Positions 1 through 14,544 of a stretch of DNA of 64,000 nt are shown piece by piece. A program made the translations under genes and the position numbers. The notes beneath the pieces are model-generated. The model made no database searches, was not told the DNA's origin, and saw only the letters and a list, made by a program, of their open reading frames with translations. Where the stretch lies: positions 1 to 64,000 of the forward strand of contig JAUCBJ010001100.1 in assembly GCA_032718475.1 (NCBI GenBank), in the 5' to 3' direction. The first letter of the stretch is position 1. The number at the start of each line of letters is the position of its first letter. This DNA comes from Nemertoderma westbladi (taxonomy: Eukaryota > Xenacoelomorpha > Nemertodermatida > Nemertodermatidae).

Positions 1-359
1 TATAGGCTTAATATTTAATTCAGCACCTGTCAGCCTGTGTACTGTTACTGTACATTAAGCCTAGATAATATTAATTTAAATATAAATTAGATCAGTGAAT
101 TTTTTAGTACCGGTATTTTAATATTTGGCAATATCAGAATATAGGCTAAATTTTATTTTCCACTTTTATTTTGTTATAAAATAAAGCATAGTAACCGGTA
201 TCATTGATCATTAATGCTTTATTTGATTAATTTACTTGGACCGGTATTCAACAATTAATTTTTAAATAAAATATAAAAATATAAATCTAAGAACAGAAGA
301 ATAGGTACACATTCAGACATTTCATTCATTACACAGATGTACGAGTCAGGGTTTAATTT

Positions 360-800
360 AACAACACTGTGGCGTCACTGGCCGAAAACCAGTCAAGATA
401 AAACAGTAACTGGCGTCAAGTATGTGCGTTAAACTTATAAGTACTGGTACAAAGGTTGATTTGTTTATTACAACCCGGAAATTATAATTTCCGTCTGTCT
501 GTGTGTGGAAATTGTGTTTAGTGCTACCTGCAGACCTAATAAACGACTGAGAACTGACGTCAGTTTGGTTAAAACCGTATACCAGACAAGAATAAAATAT
601 CCAGCTGGCGTCGATTGTGGCTAAAGCCGTATGTCAATTCTGAGGTCGGTGTGACAGTGTAATAGGCTAGTCCTGTAGTCTGTCTCCTATACCAAGTCAG
701 GGGCGGACATCAAGTTTGGGTAAAACCGTAAACCAGTCAGGACAAGGCAGTAACTGGCGTCGAGTTTGGCAAAGGCCGTAAATCCGTCCAATTGTTGGTA
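360..800. repeat. Degenerate tandem repeat around ctggcgtcragtttgg
   Basis: Words like ctggcgtcgagtttggc followed by aaagccgtaaaccagtcag recur at about 370, 405, 555, 610, 705 and 755, with diverged spacing. Each block runs roughly 'tggcgtc - tttggytaaaaccgta - accagtcaggacaa - cagtaa'. This looks like an old minisatellite or the decayed internal repeats of a mobile element. No family was recognised. Confidence 0.45.
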
Positions 801-1427
801 GAGAAGGCCTACCGGTAATAGTAATCAGGTAATTGCGTCCTGTAATTAATTTAATTATATAAGAAATATAATGAACATTAAAATGAATATTGCAATGAAT
901 ATTACTATGAATATTACTGTAGCGGCTAAAGGATAGCAGTGAGCTCATCCGTACAATAAACCGGAAACACCCTGCCGCTAAAAGACTTTCGGGCTTTTGA
1001 TATCACGCAGTTTGCCAGTGACGCTGCACTGCATTCACACCAGTCTGACAGTCGGTAACAGGACAGACAGATGACACACAGATAAACTAACACAGTCATA
1101 CATAAGACACTGAGACAGACACTAACAGACAAACTCACCAACCGAATGTGCTGGACACCTTTGAATGCGAGTTACCTGGTTGCAAGTGCACTGCAACTTA
1201 CATTAGGCATAAAGCACACACGCAGAAACCCCTAGGATCCAACGTGTGTAAGCTATGACAGCCTCACCAACGTCGCTTGCGAAAGGATGGATGGGGATGC
1301 GAGGCAAGGAAAACGCAGGTCCTGTTAAGATTCTCGGTCCGTCTCCATATTAATACAATGAACAGATGAATGATAAATAATAATCACCGGATCGGAATCA
1401 CTGATAAAACTGGTTAAATCTGTTAAT

Positions 1428-1480
1428 GGCTAATTGACTAACTGGCAACTGGCAACTGACAACTGACAACTGGTAATATT
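1428..1480. repeat. Short aactggc/aactgac microsatellite
   Basis: Seven-base words aactggc and aactgac follow each other about six times between 1435 and 1472, ending in aactggtaa. Confidence 0.6.
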
Positions 1481-1800
1481 CATAGGACTCTTCGCCCAAA
1501 AGTGGGTGTCCGGGAGGACGCAAAATAACAGTACCGGTACCGGTAATAAGATAAGACTGTAAGATACAGTAACTAAAGCACTGCAGCACTGTGACTAAAA
1601 GGTAAGTAAAAGAGCCTAGCTCCCATCACCATTGTATATCACTGAAAGGCTAACAGCCAATCAGAAACAAGCACCTGGCATTACAACTAGGGCCATTAAA
1701 TTATGACACTTACATCAGTATACTGAATAGATTTAACATGTTACACTTATCTGTACTTACAATAATTTTGGTTGGGGGTAGAATGCGTATTGGCGCTTAC

Positions 1801-4800
1801 AGTATAACTGCTCCACCATTCGCAGTATAACTGCTCCACCATTCACTCGCAGTATAACTGCTCCACCACTCATAATATACTGCTCCAATATTCACTCGCA
1901 GTATAACTGCTCCACCATTCACTCACAGTATAACTGCTCCACCATTCATTCACATTGTAACTGCTCCACCATTCATTCACAGTATAACTGCTCCACCATT
2001 CACTCACAGTATAACTGCTCCACCATTCACAGTATAACTGCTCCACCATTCGCAGTATAACTGCTCCACCATTCACTCGCAGTATAACTGCTCCACCACT
2101 CATAATATACTGCTCCACCATTCACAGTATAACTGCTCCACCATTCGCAGTATAACTGCTCCACCATTCACTCGCAGTATAACTGCTCCACCACTCATAA
2201 TATACTGCTCCAATATTCACTCGCAGTATAACTGCTCCACCATTCACTCATAGTATAATTGCTCCACCATTCACTCACAACTGCTCCACCATTCACAGTA
2301 TAACTGCTCCACCATTCGCAGTATAACTGCTCCACCATTCACTCACAGTATAACTGCTCCACCATTCACTCACAACTGCTCCACCATTCACAGTATAACT
2401 GCTCCACCATTCGCAGTATAACTGCTCCACCATTCACTCGCAGTATAACTGCTCCACCACTCATAATATACTGCTCCAATATTCACTCGCAGTATAACTG
2501 CTCCACCATTCACTCACAGTATAACTGCTCCACCATTCATTCACATTATAACTGCTCCACCATTCATTCACAGTATAACTGCTCCACCATTCACTCACAG
2601 TATAACTGCTCCACCATTCACAGTATAACTGCTCCACCATTCACAGTATAACTGCTCCACCATTCGCAGTATAACTGCTCCACCATTCACTCACAGTATA
2701 ACTGCTCCACCATTCGCAGTATAACTGCTCCACCATTCACTCACAACTGCTCCACCATTCACTCACAGTATAACTGCTCCACCATTCACAATATAACTGC
2801 TCCACCATTCACAGTATAACTGCTCCACCATTCGCAGTATAACTGCTCCACCATTCACTCACAGTATAACTGCTCCACCATTCGCAGTATAACTGCTCCA
2901 CCATTCACTCGCAGTATAACTGCTCCACCATTCATTCACAGTATAACTGCTCCACCATTCATTCACATTATAACTGCTCCACCATTCACTCACAACTGAT
3001 CCACCATTCACTCACAGTATAACTGCTCCACCATTCACTCACAACTGCTCCACCATTCACTCACAGTATAACTGCTCCACCATTCATTCACAGTATAACT
3101 GATCCACCATTCACTCACAGTATAACTGCTCCACCATTCATTCACAGTATAACTGCTCCACCATTCACAGTATAACTGCTCCGCCATTCACAGTATAACT
3201 GCTCCACCATTCGCAGTATAACTGCTCCACCATTCACTCACAGTATAACTGATCCACCATTCACTCACAGTATAACTGCTCCACCATTCATTCACAGTAT
3301 AACTGCTCCACCATTCATTCACAGTATAACTGCTCCACCATTCACAATATAACTGCTCCGCCATTCACTCGCAGTATAACTGCTCCACCATTCATTCACA
3401 GAATAACTGATCCACCATTCACTCACAGTATAACTGCTCCACCATTCATTCACAGTATAACTGCTCCACCATTCATTCACAGTATAACTGCTCCACCATT
3501 CACAATATAACTGCTCCACCATTCACTCGCAGTATAACTGCTCCACCATTCGCTCACAGTATAACTGCTCCACCATTCACTCACAGTATAACTGCTCCAC
3601 CATTCGCAGTATAACTGCTCCACCATTCATAGTATAACTGATCCACCATTCACAGTATAACTGCTCTGCCATTCACAGTATAACTGCTCCGCCATTCGCA
3701 GTATAACTGCTCCACCATTTGCAGTATAACTGCTCCACCATTCATAGTATAACTGATCCACCATTCACTCGCAGTATAACTGCTCCACCATTCACTCGCA
3801 GTATAACTGCTCCACCACTCACAATATACTGCTCCACTATTCACTCGCAGTATAACTGCTCCACCATTCATTCACAGTATAACTGCTCCACCATTCACTC
3901 ACAACTGCTCCACCATTCACTCACAGTATAACTGCTCCACCATTCATTCACAGTATAACTGATCCACCATTCACAGTATAACTGTTCCACCATTCATTCA
4001 CAGTATAACTGCTCCACCATTCACTCACAGTATAACTGCTCCACCATTCATTCACAGTATAACTGCTCCACCATTCACTCACAACTGCTCCACCATTCAC
4101 TCACAGTATAACTGCTCCACCATTCATTCACAGTATAACTGCTCCACCATTCACAATATAACTGCTCCACCATTCACTCGCAGTATAACTGTTCCACCAT
4201 TCACTCACAGTATAACTGCTCCACCATTCACTCGCAGTATAACTGCTCCACCATTCACTCACAGTATAACTGCTCCACCATTCGCAGTATAACTGCTCCA
4301 CCATTCATAGTATAACTGATCCACCATTCACAGTATAACTGCTCTGCCATTCACAGTATAACTGCTCCGCCATTCGCAGTATAACTGCTCCACCATTCGC
4401 AGTATAACTGCTCCACCATTCACTCACAGTATAACTGCTCCACCATTCACTCACAGTATAACTGCTCCACCATTTACTCACAGTATAACTGCTCCACCAT
4501 TCACTCACAGTATAACTGCTCCACCATTCACTCACAGTATAACTGCTCCACCATTCGCAGTATAACTGCTCCACCATTCACAGTATAACTGTTCCACCAT
4601 TCATAGTATAACTCATCCACCACTCACAGTATAACTGCTCCGCCATTCGCAGTATATCTGCTCCGCCATTCGCAGTATAACTGCTCCACCATTCGCAGTA
4701 TAACTGCTCCACCATTCACTCACAGTATAACTGCTCCACCATTCACTCACAGTATAACTGCTCCACCATTCACTCACAGTATAACTGCTCCACCATTCAC

Positions 4801-7800
4801 TCGCAGTATAACTGCTCCACCATTCACTCGCAGTATAACTGCTCCACCATTCGCAGTATAACTGCTCCACCATTCACAGTATAACTGCTCCACCATTCAC
4901 AGTATAACTGCTCCACCATTCACTCACAGTATAACTGCTCCACCATTCACAGTATAACTGCTCCACCATTCACTCACAGTATAACTGCTCCACCATTCAC
5001 TCACAGTATAACTGCTCCACCATTCACTCGCAGTATAACTGCTCCACCATTCACTCACAGTATAACTGCTCCACCATTCACTCACAGTATAACTGCTCCG
5101 CCATTCACTCGCAGTATAACTGCTCCACCATTCACTCACAGTATAACTGCTCCGCCATTCGCAGTATAACTGCTCCGCCATTCGCAGTATAACTGCTCCG
5201 CCATTCGCATTATAACTGCTCCACCATTCGCAGTATAACTGCTCTACCATTCACTCACAGTATAACTGCTCCACCATTCACTCACAGTATAACTGCTCCA
5301 CCATTCACTCGCAGTATAACTGCTCCACCATTCACTCGCAGTATAACTGCTGCACCATTCGCAGTATAACTGCTCCACCATTCACTCCCAGTATAACTGC
5401 TCCACCATTCACTCACAGTATAACTGCTCCACTATTCACTCGCAGTATAACTGCTCCACCATTCACTCGCAGTATAACTGCTCCACCATTCGCAGTATAA
5501 CCGCTCCACCATTCACTCACAGTATAACTGCTCCACCATTCACTCACAGTATAACTGCTCCACCATTCACTCACAGTATAACTGCTCCGCCATTCGCAGT
5601 ATAACTGCTCCGCCATTCGCAGTATAACTGCTCCGCCATTCGCATTATAACTGCTCCACCATTCGCAGTATAACTGCTCCACCATTCACTCACAGTATAA
5701 CTGCTCCACCATTCACTCACAGTATAACTGCTCCACCATTCACTCACAGTATAACTGCTCCACCATTCACAGTATAACTGCTCCACCATTCACTCACAGT
5801 ATAACTGCTCCACCATTCACTCACAGTATAGCTGCTCCACCATTCATTCACAGTATAACTGCTCCACCATTCGCTCACAGTATAACTGTTCCACCATTCA
5901 CTCACAGTATAACTGCTCCACCATTCACAGTATAACTGCTCCACCATTCACTCACAGTATAACTGCTCCACCATTCACTCACAGTATAGCTGCTCCACCA
6001 TTCACTCACAGTATAACTGCTCCACCATTCACTCACAGTATAACTGCTCCACCATTCACTCACAGTATAACTGCTCCACCATTCACTCACAGTATAACTG
6101 CTCCACCATTCATAGTATAACTGCTCCACCATTCACAGTATAACTGCTCCACCATTCACTCACAGTATAACTGCTCCACCATTCACTCACAGTATAACTG
6201 CTCCACCATTCATAGTATAACTGCTCCACCATTCATTCACAGTATAACTGCTCCACCATTCACAATATAACTGATCCACCATTCACTCGCAGTATAACTG
6301 CTCCACCATTCACTCACAGTATAACTGCTCCACCATTCACTCACAGTATAACTGCTCCACCATTCACTCGCAGTATAACTGCTCCACCATTCACTCGCAG
6401 TATAACTGCTCCACCATTCGCAGTATAACTGCTCCACCATTCACTCACAGTATAACTGCTCCACCATTCACTCACAGTATAACTGCTCCACCATTCACTC
6501 GCAGTATAACTGCTCCACCATTCGCAGTATAACTGCTCCACCATTCACTCACAGTATAACTGCTCCACCATTCACTCACAGTATAACTGCTCCACCATTC
6601 ACTCACAGTATAACTGCTCCGCCATTCGCAGTATAACTGCTCCGCCATTCGCAGTATAACTGCTCCGCCATTCGCATTATAACTGCTCCACCATTCGCAG
6701 TATAACTGCTCCACCATTCACTCACAGTATAACTGCTCCACCATTCACTCACAGTATAACTGCTCCACCATTCACAGTATAACTGCTCCACCATTCACTC
6801 ACAGTATAACTGCTCCACCATTCACTCACAGTATAACTGCTCCACCATTCATTCACAGTATTAACTGCTCCACCATTCGCTCACAGTATAACTGCTCCAC
6901 CATTCACTCGCAGTATAACTGCTCCACCATTCACTCACAGTATAACTGCTCCACCATTCACTCACAGTATAACTGCTCCACCATTCACTCACAGTATAAC
7001 TGCTCCACCATTCACTCACAGTATAACTGCTCCACCATTCATAGTATAACTGCTCCACCATTCACTCGCAGTATAACTGCTCCACCATTCACTCACAGTA
7101 TAACTGCTCCACCATTCATAGTATAACTGCTCCACCATTCACAGTATAACTGCTCCACCATTCACTCACAGTATAACTGCTCCACCATTCACTCACAGTA
7201 TAACTGCTCCACCATTCATAGTATAACTGCTCCACCATTCATTCACAGTATAACTGCTCCACCATTCACAATATAACTGCTCCACCATTCACTCGCAGTA
7301 TAACTGCTCCACCATTCACTCACAGTATAACTGCTCCACCATTCACTCACAGTATAACTGCTCCACCATTCACTCACAATATAACTGCTCCACCATTCGC
7401 AGTATAACTGCTCCACCATTCATAGTATATCTCATCCACCATTCACAGTATAACTGCTCCGCCATTCGCAGTATAACTGCTCCGCCATTCGCAGTATAAC
7501 TGCTCCGCCATTCGCAGTATAACTGCTCCGCCATTCGCAGTATAACTGCTCCACCATTCGCAGTATAACTGCTCCACCATTCACTCGCAGTATAACTGCT
7601 CCGCCATTCACAGTATAACTGCTCCACCACTCACAGTATAACTGCTCCGCCATTCACAGTATAACTGCTCCGCCATTCACAGTATAACTGCTCCACCATT
7701 CACAGTATAACTGCTCCACCACTCACAGTATAACTGCTCCGCCATTCACAGTATAACTGCTCCACCATTCGCTGTATAACTGCTCCACCATTCACAGTAT

Positions 7801-8104
7801 AACTGCTCCGCCATTCACTCACAGTATAACTGCTCCACCATTCACAGTATAACTGCTCCACCATTCATAGTATAACTGATCCACCATTCACAGTATAACT
7901 GCTCCGCCATTCGCTGTATAACTGCTCCACCATTCATAGTATATCTCATCCACCATTCACAGTATAACTGCTCCGCCATTCGCTGTATAACTGCTCCACC
8001 ATTCGCAGTATAACTGCTCCACCATTCACTCACAGTATAACTGCTCCGCCATTCACAGTATAACTGCTCCACCATTCACAGTATAACTGCTCCGCCATTC
8101 ACAG
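1801..8104. repeat. Higher-order block A, copy 1 (offset 12,659 to copy 2)
   Basis: About 6.3 kb of the array recurs at 14,460-20,763. The order of 23/27-bp units and rare point variants is the same wherever I compared them: the caatattcac units, the atatctcatcc variant, the ctctgcc unit and the clustered ccgcc runs all recur at exactly +12,659. I noted one difference near the right end (cattc at about 8075 against cactc at 20,734). The copies part at about 8105, where copy 1 goes to gctcacaactg. Confidence 0.88.
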
Positions 8105-11100
8105 CTCACAACTGCTCCACCATTCACTCACAGTATAACTGCTCCACCATTCATTCACAGTATAACTGCTCCACCATTCACAGCATAACTGCTCCACCAT
8201 TCGCAGTATAACTGCTCCACCATTCTCTCACAGTATAACTGCTCCACCATTCGCAGTATAACTGCTCCACCATTCACAGTATAACTGCTCCACCATTCGC
8301 AGTATAACTGCTCCACCATTCACTCGCAGTATAACTGCTCCACCATTCATTCACAGTATAACTGCTCCACCATTCACTTCACAGCATAACTGCTCCACCA
8401 TTCGCAGTATAACTGCTCCACCATTCACTCACAGTATAACTGCTCCACCATTCACAATATAACTGTTCCACCATTCACTCGCAGTATAACTGCTTCACCT
8501 TTCACTCACAGTATAACTGCTCAACCATTCACTCACAGTATAACTGCTCCACCATTCACAATATAACTGATCCACCATTCACTCACAGTATAACTGCTCC
8601 ACCATTCATTCACAGTATAACTGCTCCACCATTCGCAGTATAACTGCTCCACCATTCACAGTATAACTGCTCCACCATTCACAGTATAACTGCTCCACCA
8701 TTCGCAGTATAACTGCTCCACCATTCACAGTATAACTGCTCCACCATTCGCAGTATAACTGCTCCACCATTCATTCACAGTATAACTGCTCCACCATTCG
8801 CAGTATAACTGCTCCACCATTCACAGTATAACTGCTCCACCAATCGCAGTATAACTGCTCCACCATTCACTCGCAGTATAACTGCTCCACCATTCATTCA
8901 CAGTATAACTGCTCCACCATTCACTTCACAGCATAACTGCTCCACCATTCGCAGTATAACTGCTCCACCATTCACTCACAGTATAACTGCTCCACCATTC
9001 ACAATATAACTGCTCCACCATTCACTCGCAGTATAACTGCTTCACCTTTCACTCACAGTATAACTGCTCAACCATTCACTCACAGTATAACTGCTCCACC
9101 ATTCACAATATAACTGATCCACCATTCACAGTATAACTGCTCCGCCATTCACAGTATAACTGCTCCACCATTCGCAGTATAACTGCTCCACCATTCACTC
9201 GCAGTATAACTGCTCCACCATTCACAATATAACTGATCCACCATTCACAGTATAACTGCTCCGCCATTCACAGTATAACTGCTCCACCATTCGCAGTATA
9301 ACTGCTCCACCATTCACTCGCAGTATAACTGCTTCACCTTTCACTCACAGTATAACTGCTCAACCATTCACTCACAGTATAACTGCTCCACCATTCACAA
9401 TATAACTGATCCACCATTCACTCACAGTATAACTGCTCCACCATTCGCAGTATAACTGCTCCACCATTCACTCACAGTATAACTGCTCCACCATTCACAG
9501 TATAACTGCTCCACCATTCGCAGTATAACTGCTCCACCATTCACAATATAACTGATCCACCATTCACAGTATAACTGCTCCGCCATTCACAGTATAACTG
9601 CTCCACCATTCGCAGTATAACTGCTCCACCATTCACTCGCAGTATAACTGCTTCACCTTTCACTCACAGTATAACTGCTCAACCATTCACTCACAGTATA
9701 ACTGCTCCACCATTCACAGTATAACTGCTCCGCCATTCACAGTATAACTGCTCCACCATTCGCAGTATAACTGCTCAACCATTCACTCACAGTATAACTG
9801 CTCCACCATTCACAATATAACCGATCCACCATTCACAGTATAACTGCTCCGCCATTCACAGTATAACTGCTCCACCATTCGCAGTATAACTGCTCCACCA
9901 TTCACTCACAGTATAACTGCTCCACCATTCACAATATAACTGCTCCACCATTCACTCGCAGTATAACTGCTTCACCTTTCACTCACAGTATAACTGCTCA
10001 ACCATTCACTCACAGTATAACTGCTCCACCATTCACAATATAACTGATCCACCATTCACAGTATAACTGCTCCGCCATTCACAGTATAACTGCTCCACCA
10101 TTCACTCGCAGTATAACTGCTCCACCATTCGCAGTATAACTGCTCCACCATTCACTCACAGTATAACTGCTCCACCATTCACTCACAGTATAACTGCTCC
10201 ACCATTCACTCACAGTATAACTGCTCCACCATTCATAGTATAACTGCTCCACCATTCATTCACAGTATAACTGCTCCACCATTCACAATATAACTGCTCC
10301 ACCATTCACTCGCAGTATAACTGCTCCACCATTCACTCACAGTATAACTGCTCCACCATTCACTCACAGTATAACTGCTCCACCATTCACTCACAATATA
10401 ACTGCTCCACCATTCGCAGTATAACTGCTCCACCATTCATAGTATAACTCATCCACCATTCACAGTATAACTGCTCCACCATTCGCAGTATAACTGCTCC
10501 GCCATTCAGCAGTATAACTGCTCCACCATTCGCAGTATAACTGCTCCGCCATTCGCAGTATAACTGCTCCACCATTCGCAGTATAACTGCTCCACCATTC
10601 ACTCGCAGTATAACTGCTCCGCCATTCACAGTATAACTGCTCCACCACTCACAGTATAACTGCTCCACCATTCACAGTATAACTGCTCCACCATTCACAG
10701 TATAACTGCTCCACCATTCACAGTATAACTGCTCCACCACTCACAGTATAACTGCTCCACCATTCACAGTATAACTGCTCCACCATTCGCTGTATAACTG
10801 CTCCACCATTCACAGTATAACTGCTCCGCCATTCACTCACAGTATAACTGCTCCACCATTCACAGTATAACTGCTCCACCATTCATCCAGTATAACTGAT
10901 CCACCATTCACAGTATAACTGCTCCGCCATTCGCTGTATAACTGCTCCACCATTCATAGTATATCTCATCCACCATTCACAGTATAACTGCTCCGCCATT
11001 CGCTGTATAACTGCTCCACCATTCGCAGTATAACTGCTCCACCATTCACTCACAGTATAACTGCTCCACCATCTCACAGTATAACTGCTCCACCATTCAC

Positions 11101-13130
11101 AGAATAACTGCTCCGCCATTCATAGTATAACTGCTCCGCCATTAGCTCACAACTGCTCCACCATTCACTCACAGTATAACTGCTCCACCATTCATTCACA
11201 GTATAACTGCTCCACCATTCACAGCATAACTGCGCCACCATTCGCAGTATAACTGCTCCACCATTCTCTCACAGTATAACTGCTCCACCATTCGCAGTAT
11301 AACTGCTCCACCATTCACAGTATAACTGCTCCACCATTCGCAGTATAACTGCTCCACCATTCACTCGCAGTATAACTGCTCCACCATTCATTCACAGTAT
11401 AACTGCTCCACCATTCACTTCACAGCATAACTGCTCCACCATTCGCAGTATAACTGCTCCACCATTCACTCACAGTATAACTGCTCCACCATTCACAATA
11501 TAACTGTTCCACCATTCACTCGCAGTATAACTGCTTCACCTTTCACTCACAGTATAACTGCTCAACCATTCACTCACAGTATAACTGCTCCACCATTCAC
11601 AATATAACTGATCCACCATTCACTCACAGTATAACTGCTCCACCATTCATTCACAGTATAACTGCTCCACCATTCGCAGTATAACTGCTCCACCATTCAC
11701 AGTATAACTGCTCCACCATTCACAGTATAACTGCTCCACCATTCGCAGTATAACTGCTCCACCATTCACAGTATAACTGCTCCACCATTCGCAGTATAAC
11801 TGCTCCACCATTCATTCACAGTATAACTGCTCCACCATTCGCAGTATAACTGCTCCACCATTCACAGTATAACTGCTCCACCAATCGCAGTATAACTGCT
11901 CCACCATTCACTCGCAGTATAACTGCTCCACCATTCATTCACAGTATAACTGCTCCACCATTCACTTCACAGCATAACTGCTCCACCATTCGCAGTATAA
12001 CTGCTCCACCATTCACTCACAGTATAACTGCTCCACCATTCACAATATAACTGCTCCACCATTCACTCGCAGTATAACTGCTTCACCTTTCACTCACAGT
12101 ATAACTGCTCAACCATTCACTCACAGTATAACTGCTCCACCATTCACAATATAACTGATCCACCATTCACAGTATAACTGCTCCGCCATTCACAGTATAA
12201 CTGCTCCACCATTCGCAGTATAACTGCTCCACCATTCACTCGCAGTATAACTGCTCCACCATTCACAATATAACTGATCCACCATTCACAGTATAACTGC
12301 TCCACCATTCGCAGTATAACTGCTCCACCATTCACTCGCAGTATAACTGCTTCACCTTTCACTCACAGTATAACTGCTCAACCATTCACTCACAGTATAA
12401 CTGCTCCACCATTCACAATATAACTGATCCACCATTCACTCACAGTATAACTGCTCCACCATTCGCAGTATAACTGCTCCACCATTCACTCACAGTATAA
12501 CTGCTCCACCATTCACAGTATAACTGCTCCACCATTCGCAGTATAACTGCTCCACCATTCACAATATAACTGATCCACCATTCACAGTATAACTGCTCCG
12601 CCATTCACAGTATAACTGCTCCACCATTCGCAGTATAACTGCTCCACCATTCACTCGCAGTATAACTGCTTCACCTTTCACTCACAGTATAACTGCTCAA
12701 CCATTCACTCACAGTATAACTGCTCCACCATTCACAGTATAACTGCTCCGCCATTCACAGTATAACTGCTCCACCATTCGCAGTATAACTGCTCAACCAT
12801 TCACTCACAGTATAACTGCTCCACCATTCACAATATAACCGATCCACCATTCACAGTATAACTGCTCCGCCATTCACAGTATAACTGCTCCACCATTCGC
12901 AGTATAACTGCTCCACCATTCACTCACAGTATAACTGCTCCACCATTCACAATATAACTGCTCCACCATTCACTCGCAGTATAACTGCTTCACCTTTCAC
13001 TCACAGTATAACTGCTCAACCATTCACTCACAGTATAACTGCTCCACCATTCACAATATAACTGATCCACCATTCACAGTATAACTGCTCCGCCATTCAC
13101 AGTATAACTGCTCCACCATTCACAATATAC
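7200..13130. repeat. Tandem 3.04 kb higher-order repeat (two copies)
   Basis: The order of variants at about 8,104-10,080 recurs at about 11,145-13,120 with a constant offset of 3,041, checked at gctcacaactg (8104/11145) and at the tcaaccatt unit (8521/11562). Left of this, 7,250-8,080 matches 10,270-11,120 with small indels that change the offset to about 3,020. Marker units include cttcacctttcactc and ctcaaccattc, which are common here and rare elsewhere in the array. Confidence 0.8.
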
Positions 13131-13950
13131 TGCTCCACCATTCACTCGCAGTATAACTGCTCCACCATTCATTCACAATATAACTGATCCACCATTCACA
13201 GTATAACTGCTCCGCCATTCACAGCATAACTGCTCCACCATTCGCAGTATAACTGCTCCACCATTCTCTCACAGTATAACTGCTCCACCATTCACAGTAT
13301 AACTGCTCCACCATTCGCAGTATAACTGCTCCACCATTCACTCGCAGTATAACTGCTCCACCATTCACAATATAACTGATCCACCATTCACAGTATAACT
13401 GCTCCGCCATTCACAGTATAACTGCTCCACCATTCGCAGTATAACTGCTCCACCATTCACTCGCAGTATAACTGCTCCACCACTCACAATATACTGCTCC
13501 AATATTCACTCGCAGTATAACTGCTCCACCATTCCCTCACAGTATAACTGCTCCACCATTCATTCACATTATAACTGCTCCACCATTCACTCACAACTGC
13601 TCCACCATTCACTCACAGTATAACTGCTCCACCATTCACAATATAACTGCTCCACCATTCACAGTATAACTGCTCCACCATTCACTCACAGTATAACTAC
13701 TCCACCATTCGCAGTATAACTGCTCCACCATTCACTCACAGTATAACTGCTCCACCATTCACTCACAGTATAACTGCTCCACCATTCACAGTATAACTGC
13801 TCCACCATTCACTCGCAGTATAACTGCTCCACCATTCACTCACAACTGCTCCACCATTCACTCACAGTATAACTGCTCCACCATTCACAGTATAACTGCT
13901 CCACCATTCACTCGCAGTATAACTGCTCCACCACTCACAATATACTGCTC

Positions 13951-14544
13951 CAATATTCACTCGCAGTATAACTGATCCACCATTCATTCACATTATAACT
14001 GCTCCACCATTCACTCACAACTGCTCCACCATTCACTCACAGTATAACTGATCCACCATTCATTCACAGTATAACTGATCCACCATTCACTCACAGTATA
14101 ACTGCTCCACCATTCACTCACAACTGCTCCACCATTCACAGTATAACTGCTCCACCATTCACAGTATAACTGCTCCACCATTCGCAGTATAACTGATCCA
14201 CCATTCACTCGCAGTATAACTGCTCCACCACTCATAATATACTGCTCCAATATTCACTCGCAGTATAACTGATCCACCATTCATTCACATTATAACTGCT
14301 CCACCATTCACTCACAACTGCTCCACCATTCACTCACAGTATAACTGATCCACCATTCATTCACAGTATAACTGATCCACCATTCACTCACAGTATAACT
14401 GCTCCACCATTCACTCACAACTGCTCCACCATTCACAGTATAACTGCTCCACCATTCACAGTATAACTGCTCCACCATTCGCAGTATAACTGCTCCACCA
14501 TTCACTCGCAGTATAACTGCTCCACCACTCATAATATACTGCTC
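13951..14544. repeat. 297-bp local duplication inside the satellite
   Basis: The rare unit caatattcac followed by tcgcagtataactgatcc occurs at 13,951 and again at 14,248. The units after it match in order, giving a 297-bp direct duplication just left of block A copy 2. 297 is 11 x 27 and also fits mixed units. Confidence 0.75.

Larger units (their letters stand above)
1..1797. other. Non-coding left flank of the satellite
   Basis: About 1.8 kb with no reading frame that resembles a protein. It is AT-rich at the left edge. It holds a degenerate repeat at 360-800 (listed separately), short runs such as gaatatta around 870-920, loosely repeated gacagac words around 1020-1130, and an (aactggc/aactgac)n stretch around 1430-1475. 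The satellite starts abruptly at about 1798. Confidence 0.6.
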
